From Phragmitibacter flavus (lineage in GTDB: Bacteria > Verrucomicrobiota > Verrucomicrobiia > Verrucomicrobiales > Verrucomicrobiaceae), in contig NZ_VAUV01000005.1 of assembly GCF_005780165.1 (NCBI RefSeq), positions 1-64,000 of the forward strand: DNA of 64,000 bases, read 5' to 3'. The notes under the pieces were generated by a model that did not search any database, was not told where the DNA came from, and saw nothing but the letters and a program-made list of their open reading frames with translations. Shown piece by piece: positions 36,073 through 42,912 of this stretch (positions are counted from its first letter, which is position 1; every line of letters begins with the position of its first letter). A program made the position numbers and the translations under genes.

Positions 36073-36524
36073 GGACGCCACTGGAAGGTGAGGATTTCGC
36101 TCAGGGATTGGTCGGTGCTCCACACGGTCTTGCTTTGGAGATCGAGGCCGTCGGGTTCGAGGTCGAGGGTGATGGCGGCGTCGGGAGTTTGATCAGGCCA
36201 GGTGGCTTCGATGGAGAGTTCGATGGTGTGGTCGTCGAGATTGAGTGCGACGGTTTCTTCGAAAGGGGAAAGGGTGTCGGGACTGAGCTTGATGAGTTCG
36301 GTGGATTCGCCGGCAGAGAGAGGGCGGATGGTGAGCGATTGCGGAGGATGGGAGAAGCGCAGCCGGAGGTGGGTGTTGGTGGTCTTCGGACCGATGGAAG
36401 GGGCCTCCACCGGCCGGGGCAATGTGATGTCTTTTCTGCCGAAGGTCAGGCGCGACAATGGAAAGGCGAGCAGGGCAAACGCGAGGCTGAAGATGAGCAG
36501 GTGGATGGGTGGGGAGCCGCGCAT
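36069..36524 (-). CDS. Membrane-anchored hypothetical protein of the metal ABC operon
   Basis: The 151-residue protein has one N-terminal hydrophobic segment (LLIFSLAFALLAFPLSRL, residues 9-26) and then about 120 residues of beta-rich sequence. It is the first gene of the metal ABC operon and overlaps the ATPase gene by four bases. It is too short and of the wrong pattern for a ZnuA-type binding protein. I do not recognise it; a role as an anchored accessory of the transporter is inferred only from coupling. Confidence 0.6.
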   Translation of the reverse strand: MRGSPPIHLLIFSLAFALLAFPLSRLTFGRKDITLPRPVEAPSIGPKTTNTHLRLRFSHPPQSLTIRPLSAGESTELIKLSPDTLSPFEETVALNLDDHTIELSIEATWPDQTPDAAITLDLEPDGLDLQSKTVWSTDQSLSEILTFQWRP

Positions 36525-36569
36525 GGTGGTGGCAAAAGGTTACGTCTGAGAAAACCTTTCCACAAAGGA

Positions 36570-36583
36570 ATTGCATTTGCAAT
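36570..36583. promoter_or_regulatory. Putative operator of the metal ABC operon
   Basis: ATTGCATTTGCAAT is a 6-2-6 perfect palindrome in AT-rich DNA, 46 bp upstream of the first gene of the metal operon (minus strand) and about 70 bp before the antitoxin gene. Its size and position fit a Fur/Zur-type box, but it is a single site with no other copy in view. Confidence 0.35.
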
Positions 36584-36651
36584 CAATACTCAGACTTGTA
36601 AGTGGCAGGCGAGACTCGACAATTTCATTGCGATGCATTACTTTTTCCGCC

Positions 36652-36819
36652 ATGGGAACCGTTCTTGAGATTGAAAAAGCCATCGAACAATTGCCTCGCG
36701 AACAGGTGGCAGAATTACGTGAGTGGTTTGATGGTTATGCCGGGATGATGACGGCGTCTTCGAGTGTTTTTGCGCTTTACGATGAGGAAGAGGGGGAAGG
36801 GCAGCAGTGGGAAGATTGA
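36652..36819 (+). CDS. Putative antitoxin of a MazF/PemK pair
   Basis: I start at the ATG at 36652 (MGTVLEIEKAIEQLPREQV), giving 55 residues. The pattern of IEKAIEQLPREQVAELREWF followed by an acidic tail is that of small antitoxins found beside type II toxins. The stop codon overlaps the toxin frame by 13 bp, which supports coupling. It should bind and block the toxin and probably represses the pair. Confidence 0.65.
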   Translation: MGTVLEIEKAIEQLPREQVAELREWFDGYAGMMTASSSVFALYDEEEGEGQQWED

Positions 36820-37130
36820 CCGCGAGTCGAGGCGAAATCTGGCTGGTGGATCTGGGCATGATTCAGAAAGTTCGCCCAGTGCTGGTTCTTAGTGTCAGTT
36901 ACAAAGAACAGGAACGGGCACTGATCAGCTACGTGATTCGCACCACTAGTTTGCGTGGCACCGAATATGAAGTGGAGCATGTGGCACCGAGATTTTTGCC
37001 TGGCGCATTTGACGTGCAATCGATTGGAACGGTTCCAGATGTGGTTTTGGTTCGTCGATTGGCTGCTTGCGATGCGACGACGTTGGAGAAGGTGGAGAAT
37101 GGATTGAAGCGCTGGCTTGGGATTCGATGA
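36807..37130 (+). CDS. MazF/PemK-type toxin
   Basis: The protein opens with ASRGEIWLVDLGMIQKVRPVL, the classic MazF/PemK beta strand pair, and has VLVRRLAACDATTLEKVENGL near the end as in MazF. It probably cleaves mRNA at short sequences. The start codon is GTG at 36807 (TTG at 36816 is the alternative), inside the antitoxin gene. Length (107 residues) fits the family. No second toxin-antitoxin pair is seen. Confidence 0.85.
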   Translation: MGRLTASRGEIWLVDLGMIQKVRPVLVLSVSYKEQERALISYVIRTTSLRGTEYEVEHVAPRFLPGAFDVQSIGTVPDVVLVRRLAACDATTLEKVENGLKRWLGIR

Positions 37131-37226
37131 GGGAGTTGGGTATTTGGGTGATTGCAGATTGTGGACAGGCCGGAGCCTAGCAGTTCCAAGGAAATGAGCC
37201 TCCTTACGTCGGCTGCTACGTTTTGA

Positions 37227-37532
37227 TTAGCCGGGGAGTTTGTCGAAGTGGAAGGTGCAGCAGCCGAGGTCGAGGATGTTGTTGTTGTCGGCGAGGTGAC
37301 TGACCAAATCGGGAGTGAGGGAATAGAGGCGTTGCTGGCCGTTTTTGGTGGTTTCCAAAAGACCGGCTTCACGCAGGATGCGGAGGTGTTTGGAAACGTT
37401 GTATTGGCTGATGTCGAGGGATTCGGCGATCTCGTTGACGCTGCGTTGCTGGCTCATGAGCATGCGGACGATGCGCATGCGGTTTTCTTCTCCGAGGGCT
37501 TTGAGTGCATGAATGCAGTCGAGGATCTTCAC
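37227..37532 (-). CDS. ArsR-family winged-helix regulator
   Basis: The 101-residue protein has the ArsR recognition helix in IAESLDISQYNVSKHLRILREAGLLETT followed by the wing GQQRLYSL. The C-terminal tail LGCCTFHFDKLPG carries two Cys and a His and could bind a metal or thiol, as expected for ArsR sensors. Neighbours are the MazF pair (convergent) and the FecR-LamG gene on the same strand. The target is not clear; the metal ABC operon is 0.7 kb away beyond the toxin genes. Confidence 0.86.
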   Translation of the reverse strand: MKILDCIHALKALGEENRMRIVRMLMSQQRSVNEIAESLDISQYNVSKHLRILREAGLLETTKNGQQRLYSLTPDLVSHLADNNNILDLGCCTFHFDKLPG

Positions 37533-37562
37533 ACCGCAATATAATGAGCGGGACAGGGGCGG

Positions 37563-39185
37563 TCAATCCTGACGACCGGCTTGATACATGGCCTGCAGCT
37601 CAACGTTGTTGAGGGGATTTTTGTAGATGACGAATTCGTCGATACAGCCGTTGAGATTGCGGATGGGGAATTCGTGACCGGCGGCGGGGAGGCCCCAGTT
37701 GCCGATTTCACAGGGTCCGTAAACCACGGTGCAGCCGGGGGGTTGTTGAGGAGGGAGCTCTCGACTGACCTGGCGTCCGTCGAAGTAATGGGTGGTTTCG
37801 CCGCTGATGGCGTTGTAGGTGACGGCGAGGTGATGCCAGCGGCCAAGGTTGGAGTGGGTGAAGACGATGGGGCTGTAGTAAGCCTGGGCTTCGGGGGTTT
37901 GTCCGTCGGAAGTGGGCGGGGAGGCAATGGAGAACATGACGCGTCCGTCTTCAAGGATCTGCCAGTGGGGTTCGCCGTGTTCATAACCATCGGTGAGCAG
38001 GAGCGCGTTGTATTTGCGATCGAGGCCGTCGACTTTCAGCCAGCAGGCGAAAGTGAGGCCTTCATATTCGCCGGAGAGACGGATACGGACGCGATCGCCG
38101 GGACGCTTAAATTCGAGGGCGTCCTTTTCAGGCCAGCGGCCTTGGGTCCAGCGGGCCCCGACGATGCCCCCGGTGCAGAAGGAGGCGACTTTGGGGGCGT
38201 CATTGTCGGCCGCGCGTTCCCAGTTGCAGCTGCGCTGGAACGCGTAATAGGCGAGCAGGCGGGGATCTTCGCAGTATTGTTTTTTCCACTCTTTCCAAGC
38301 GGCGAATCTGGTTTTGGCGCGATTTTGGGTGAGGGCGTCCATGCGCTCAAGGCAGACGAAGTCTTTGGAGCGGTTACCTTTGAGGGGGGTGATTCCTGCG
38401 TTGCAGCGACGCAGGCCCTCGCCTTCGCTGAGATGGACCAGTTTGCTGCCAATCGGGGTGGCATTGACGTCGCCTTCGAATACGTGGACTTCAGTGCTGC
38501 TCTCGGCGGGTTTAACTTCGACGCCGAATTCAGTGCCAAGATCTTCGACCTCCATTTGGGGAGTGTTGATGACGAAACCCTGGGCTGGGGGCGGGACGCG
38601 GGCGCGGACTTTGCCGGAGTGGCAGGTGGCTTTCCAGGGAGAGTGAATTTCGACTTCGGCGGGTCCGTCAACGAGGAGAGTGGCGCCGCTGAAGAACTCG
38701 ATCTGGGCGAGGCCGCTGGCGAGTTTGAAGGTGCCGGTGCCGAGGGTGTCGCCGGAGCGGGGACTGTGGGTTTGGTCGGTCCACACGGCGTTGGAAACGC
38801 GGGTGAGGATGGCGGCGCCCTGGTTGGTTTCTTCGACCTTGGCGCTGGCTTGAAGGGAGTTCCGTTGAGTGCGGATGACCACACCGGCGGTGAGCAGGGC
38901 GGCGATCCCGGCTGCGGCGGCCCAGGGAACCCAGGAGCGGAGGAAGGGGTTCGCGTTGGATTTGGAATTGCGGGCCGGTGGGTTTTCTTGAACCCAAGGG
39001 GTCAGGTTGGCGTCGAGACTGGAACAGGCGTGGTCACGAAGCACCATGTCGAGATTGATCTCGTGGCGAAGCTGCTGGCGGGCTTCAGGGGAATGAAGGA
39101 GCTCGTCCTGAAGTTGCTCAAAATCGGCGGGGGTGATGTCGCCGTTGAGCCAGCTCTGGATGAGGCTATGGATGTCGCGCTTCAT
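37563..39185 (-). CDS. FecR/LamG-domain membrane protein, sigma-factor partner 1
   Basis: The N terminus (residues 1-95) is a short anti-sigma-like helical region, then a single membrane helix near 90-107 (WVPWAAAAGIAALLTAGVVI). A FecR domain follows with DLGTEFGVEVKPAESSTEVHVFEG near residue 215. The last ~190 residues are a LamG/concanavalin-like jelly roll (WLKVDGLDRKYNALLLTDG). It lies 8 bp downstream of a sigma-70-family gene. The likely role is trans-membrane control of that sigma factor, with the LamG domain sensing an outside glycan or surface; this is inferred from FecR systems. A close paralogue is at 57611. Confidence 0.85.
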   Translation of the reverse strand: MKRDIHSLIQSWLNGDITPADFEQLQDELLHSPEARQQLRHEINLDMVLRDHACSSLDANLTPWVQENPPARNSKSNANPFLRSWVPWAAAAGIAALLTAGVVIRTQRNSLQASAKVEETNQGAAILTRVSNAVWTDQTHSPRSGDTLGTGTFKLASGLAQIEFFSGATLLVDGPAEVEIHSPWKATCHSGKVRARVPPPAQGFVINTPQMEVEDLGTEFGVEVKPAESSTEVHVFEGDVNATPIGSKLVHLSEGEGLRRCNAGITPLKGNRSKDFVCLERMDALTQNRAKTRFAAWKEWKKQYCEDPRLLAYYAFQRSCNWERAADNDAPKVASFCTGGIVGARWTQGRWPEKDALEFKRPGDRVRIRLSGEYEGLTFACWLKVDGLDRKYNALLLTDGYEHGEPHWQILEDGRVMFSIASPPTSDGQTPEAQAYYSPIVFTHSNLGRWHHLAVTYNAISGETTHYFDGRQVSRELPPQQPPGCTVVYGPCEIGNWGLPAAGHEFPIRNLNGCIDEFVIYKNPLNNVELQAMYQAGRQD

Positions 39186-39193
39186 TTTGTCGA

Positions 39194-39733
39194 TCAGGCG
39201 CTGGCTCCGGATTGTTTGAGTTGGCGTTCAGCGCAGTTGAGCAGGCTGGCGCGGAGACGTTGGATGGTCTTGTAAAAGGCCTGGGTGCTTTTGCCGGCTT
39301 GGGCGGCGACTTCGTGGAATTTGACACCGGGCTGGTAGGCGAGTTGCAGGAGGTCCTTCTGGCGGGTGTCGAGTTTGGCGAGGCAGGTGCTGAGGGCGGC
39401 GCGCTGGTGTTCGAGGTGCTCGGTGTCTTCGAGGCTTTCTTCGGCGAGCAGGTCGAGGATGTCGTCGTTGAAAACGAGTTTGTCGCGCGACTGGCGGCGC
39501 AGGTGTTTGAGGGATTCGAAGCGGGCGATGGCGGCGGCCCAGGCCATGAAGTTCGTATCGGGATCAAATTGGGCGAATTTGCGCCAGGCGACGAGACTGG
39601 TTTCCTGCATGACTTCGTCGACGGAATCCCAGTTATTGAGGAGGCTGCGGACGAAACCACGGAGCCTTCCTTCGTGGGAGACGAAGAGGCGGACAAAGGT
39701 TTCGTAGTGTTCAGGTGGGGCGGCTTCGGACAT
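39194..39733 (-). CDS. ECF-type sigma factor, copy 1
   Basis: From the ATG at 39733 (MSEAAPPEHYETFVRLF) the 179-residue protein has sigma region 2 (WDSVDEVMQETSLVAWRKF) and region 4 (AYQPGVKFHEVAAQAGKSTQAFYKTI). The pattern is that of the Rhodopirellula/Verrucomicrobium family of ECF sigma factors. It is followed after 8 bp by its FecR-LamG partner. Upstream is the P-II terminator, so the pair has its own promoter, which I could not pick out. Confidence 0.88.
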   Translation of the reverse strand: MSEAAPPEHYETFVRLFVSHEGRLRGFVRSLLNNWDSVDEVMQETSLVAWRKFAQFDPDTNFMAWAAAIARFESLKHLRRQSRDKLVFNDDILDLLAEESLEDTEHLEHQRAALSTCLAKLDTRQKDLLQLAYQPGVKFHEVAAQAGKSTQAFYKTIQRLRASLLNCAERQLKQSGASA

Positions 39734-39832
39734 GAGTGGTCGCGGATGGCGGGCTGGGCTGGGCTTCAACGGGTTGTAGCACAGAGGTTACCACATTTGG
39801 TGCGGATTTTGGACAGGAGTTTTGATTGGGGA

Positions 39833-39869
39833 CAAAAACAAACGGCACGCGGTGCGAACCGTGTGCCGT
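39833..39869 (-). terminator. Terminator of the DUF4278/P-II operon
   Basis: ACGGCACGCGGT (39842-39853) and ACCGTGTGCCGT (39858-39869) pair over 12 bp with one wobble around GCGA. On the minus strand TTTGTTTTTGTC follows. It ends the transcript from the P-II gene at 39963. Confidence 0.8.
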
Positions 39870-39919
39870 TGTCTGGGGTTTTTCGGAGTGGGAAAGAAGT
39901 TGGGGATTTTTTGAATGAT

Positions 39920-40364
<445 letters not shown>

Positions 40365-40556
40365 TTACAGGGTGATTTCGCCTTGGGCGCCGCGATAGGC
40401 GATTTTGACTTTTTTGCCCTGAAGGGGATGGACGAGGTCGGCATGCTCGAAAGTGGCGCCACGATAGGTTCCGCCGTGTGGTTTGACGGGTTGGGCTTCG
40501 GTATGAAGTTCGTTGGCGTTAAAGAAGGTGCCGCGATATTGAAGGTTGGTGGTCAT
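40365..40556 (-). CDS. DUF4278-like small protein
   Basis: The 63-residue protein carries three short YRG motifs (LQYRGTFF, GTYRGATF, IAYRGAQG), matching DUF4278, a family best known from cyanobacteria. It is basic, with no membrane segment. It is the first gene of the P-II operon, 63 bp upstream of glnB, behind a near-consensus sigma-54 promoter. Its role is unknown; the operon suggests a nitrogen-linked function. Confidence 0.7.
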   Translation of the reverse strand: MTTNLQYRGTFFNANELHTEAQPVKPHGGTYRGATFEHADLVHPLQGKKVKIAYRGAQGEITL

Positions 40557-40626
40557 GATAGTGTTATGTTTGATTTTTAGTTGAAAGGGTCGGTCGATTG
40601 ACCGGCTTGTGAACGCCTATCTATAT

Positions 40627-40643
40627 GGCATGCGCCGTGCCAA
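40627..40643 (-). promoter_or_regulatory. Sigma-54 promoter of the DUF4278/P-II operon
   Basis: On the minus strand TTGGCACGGCGCATGCC has the -24 GG and -12 GC exactly 10 bases apart and matches TGGCACG-N4-TTGC with one mismatch (ATGC). The start of transcription would be near 40616, about 60 bases before the DUF4278 ATG. Confidence 0.7.
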
Positions 40644-40750
40644 GTGGGTTCGTGGCGTTGTATGTCGTTGATGGAGAGTCGGTTGCGAATTTTGTGGTTT
40701 TTTCGGGCAAGTGGTGAGAGGGCGGTTTTCGGTGAATGCCTGATCACCAG

Positions 40751-40769
40751 GTGGTAAATGGTTTACCAC
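40751..40769. promoter_or_regulatory. Perfect 8-3-8 palindrome, candidate enhancer/operator
   Basis: GTGGTAAATGGTTTACCAC has 8-bp perfect arms around TGG; the arms extend to 11 with one mismatch. It lies about 135 bp upstream of the sigma-54 start site and 88 bp before the divergent NtrC-type gene. A half-site CAAGTGGT is at 40708-40715. Confidence 0.55.
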
Positions 40770-40856
40770 TTGCATGTGGGGATGGAGTGGCGAGGGTGGC
40801 AGATTGACCGTTTCGGGGGCATGCGCTGGCTTTCTGGACGGTTTTCTGATTTGGCC

Positions 40857-42278
40857 ATGAAATTGAAGGCACGAATTTTGATCATTGATGCATCGGAACA
40901 TGATGCAAAGGTCGCGGCTGACGCGTTGCGTGAAGTGGGGGCGGAGGTGGAGGTGGCTGAGGATGGAGAAGAGGGCTTGGAGATGGCGTTGAAGGAGCCT
41001 TTTGATGCGGTGATCACCGAGTATCGATTGCCGGGGGTTGGGGGGTTGCAGGTGATTGCGGCGTTGCATGTGAGAAAACCGCGTTTGCCGGTGGTGCTGA
41101 CGACGGGGATGCGGGACGGGGATGTGGCGATCCGGGCGATCAAGGGCGGGGCGTATGACTTTTTACCGAAGCCGCTGGATGTGGAGGAGTTGCGCAGTGT
41201 GGTGGATGAGGCGGTGAGCGCGGCGCGGCAGATGGCGAAGCCGGTGGAAATCGGCAAGGTGAAGCAGGAGTCGGATTCGCTGATCGGGAAGAGCCGGGCA
41301 ATGGCGCGGGTGTATCGGGAGCTGGCGAAGATGGCGTCGACGCCGGTGACGGTGTTGATTCGGGGCGATACGGGGACGGGGAAGGAGTTGATTGCGCGGG
41401 CGTTGTATCAGCATGGGCATCGGGCGCACAAGCCGTTCATTGCGGTGAACTGTGCAGCGATTCCGGAGCATTTGCTGGAGAGTGAGTTGTTTGGTCACGA
41501 GAAGGGGGCGTTTACGGGGGCGGTGTCGACGCGGATTGGCCGATTCGAACAGGCGCATCATGCGACGTTGTTTTTGGATGAGATTGGGGACATGGACATG
41601 ACGTTGCAGGCGAAGCTGTTGCGGGTGTTGCAGGAGCGGCGGATTCAACGGGTGGGGGGACGTGAGGACATCCCGGTGGATGTGCGCTTCATTGCGGCGA
41701 CGCATCGCAATTTGGAGGAGATGATTCGCAAGGGGGAGTTCCGTGAGGATTTGTATTACCGGCTGAATGTGGCGACGATCACGTTGCCGCCGTTGCGGGA
41801 GCGGACGGGGGATGTGCCGCTGTTGGTGGATTATTTTCTGGCGCGTTATGCGGAAGATTTTGGTCAGGACAAGGCGTCGATTGCGACGCAGGCGGTGGAG
41901 TATTTGGAGCGTCAGCCCTGGCCGGGAAATGTGCGTCAGCTGCAGAATATTTTGCGCAAGGCGCTGCTGAAGAAGCGCGGATACACCATCATGGAGGATG
42001 ACCTGCGCGAGCTGCTGGCGGAGTCTTCAGCGCCGGTATTTCAGGGAGGGGGCGAGTCGTTTGCGGAGGTGACGCGCAAGGTGTTGCAGCAGGCGATGGA
42101 TGGCGAGATTCAGGGGGCCTATGCGGAGATGCAGCGGTTGATGGAGCAGGAGCTTTTGGGGGCGGCGATTGAGTTATCGCATGGCAACAAGGCGAAGGCG
42201 GCGCGGTGGCTGGGATTGTCGAGGCTGACGCTGCGGGAGAAGTTGCAGCAGTATGGGATCGATAGGACGAAGGACTAA
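40857..42278 (+). CDS. NtrC-type sigma-54 activator with pseudo-receiver
   Basis: From the ATG at 40857 (MKLKARILIIDASEHD) the 473-residue protein has a receiver domain (1-120), a sigma-54 AAA+ domain (about 140-370; Walker A GDTGTGKE and the sigma-54 contact loop GAFTGA are intact) and a Fis-type helix-turn-helix at the C terminus (NKAKAARWLGLSRLTLREKL). The receiver is unusual: the phospho-accepting Asp is replaced by Glu55 (ITEYRLPG) and one of the two acidic-pocket Asp residues by Ala (IIDAS), while Thr82/83 and Lys105 remain. It may therefore be active without phosphorylation. It is divergent from the P-II operon, which has a sigma-54 promoter. No kinase gene is adjacent on the same strand. 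Confidence 0.88.
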   Translation: MKLKARILIIDASEHDAKVAADALREVGAEVEVAEDGEEGLEMALKEPFDAVITEYRLPGVGGLQVIAALHVRKPRLPVVLTTGMRDGDVAIRAIKGGAYDFLPKPLDVEELRSVVDEAVSAARQMAKPVEIGKVKQESDSLIGKSRAMARVYRELAKMASTPVTVLIRGDTGTGKELIARALYQHGHRAHKPFIAVNCAAIPEHLLESELFGHEKGAFTGAVSTRIGRFEQAHHATLFLDEIGDMDMTLQAKLLRVLQERRIQRVGGREDIPVDVRFIAATHRNLEEMIRKGEFREDLYYRLNVATITLPPLRERTGDVPLLVDYFLARYAEDFGQDKASIATQAVEYLERQPWPGNVRQLQNILRKALLKKRGYTIMEDDLRELLAESSAPVFQGGGESFAEVTRKVLQQAMDGEIQGAYAEMQRLMEQELLGAAIELSHGNKAKAARWLGLSRLTLREKLQQYGIDRTKD

Positions 42279-42282
42279 GATT

Positions 42283-42912
42283 TCAGGCGTCGAGATGGAT
42301 GATGCCACGGCGGACGGCGATGATGGCGGCCTGGGTGCGGTCGGCCACGTTGAGTTTGGCGAGGGTGTTGGAGATGTGAAGTTTGACGGTGGCTTCGGAC
42401 ATGTGCAGGCGGGCGGCGATTTCCTTGTTGCTGAAGCCGGCGACGATGTGGCGGAGGGCCTGGAGTTCGCGCGGGGTGAGGTTGTCGCGGGTTTGGCGGG
42501 CGGCGAGTTTGGCGGCGATGGCGGCGGGGAAGTAGGTGCCGCCGGTGTGGACGACGCGGATGGCTTCGAGCAGTTCTTCGATTTCGGCGGATTTGGAGAC
42601 ATAACCCGAGGCACCGGCCTGAACGGCGCGCCAGATGTCTTCTTCGCCTTCAAAGATGGAGAGCAGGACGATGCGTGCATCGGGAAATTCGGCGCGCAAC
42701 ATGGCGGTGGATTCCGCGCCGTCGGGGCCTGGGATTCTGAAGTCCATGGTGACGACGTCGGGTTGATGTTCGCGATAAAAATGCAGGGCCTGGGTGCCGT
42801 TGCTGGCTTCGCCGATGAGGTTGAAATCGCGTTCAGCGGCGATGGCTTCGGCGAGGCCGAGGCGCATCATGGCGTGGTCGTCGACGATGAGGATGCGGAT
42901 TTTTCGCTTCAT
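42283..42912 (-). CDS. NarL/FixJ-type response regulator
   Basis: The 209-residue protein has a normal receiver (ILIVDDH, phospho-acceptor Asp in VVTMDFRIPG, Ser in VLLSIFEG, Lys in YVSKSAEI) and a LuxR-type HTH (LTPRELQALRHIVAGFSNKEIAARLHMSEATVKLHIS, shown here only by its ends LTPRELQAL and ATVKLHIS). It overlaps the histidine kinase gene by ATGA, so the two form one two-component system. It converges with the NtrC-type gene (4-bp gap). The 24-bp element upstream of the kinase gene is a candidate target. Confidence 0.92.
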   Translation of the reverse strand: MKRKIRILIVDDHAMMRLGLAEAIAAERDFNLIGEASNGTQALHFYREHQPDVVTMDFRIPGPDGAESTAMLRAEFPDARIVLLSIFEGEEDIWRAVQAGASGYVSKSAEIEELLEAIRVVHTGGTYFPAAIAAKLAARQTRDNLTPRELQALRHIVAGFSNKEIAARLHMSEATVKLHISNTLAKLNVADRTQAAIIAVRRGIIHLDA

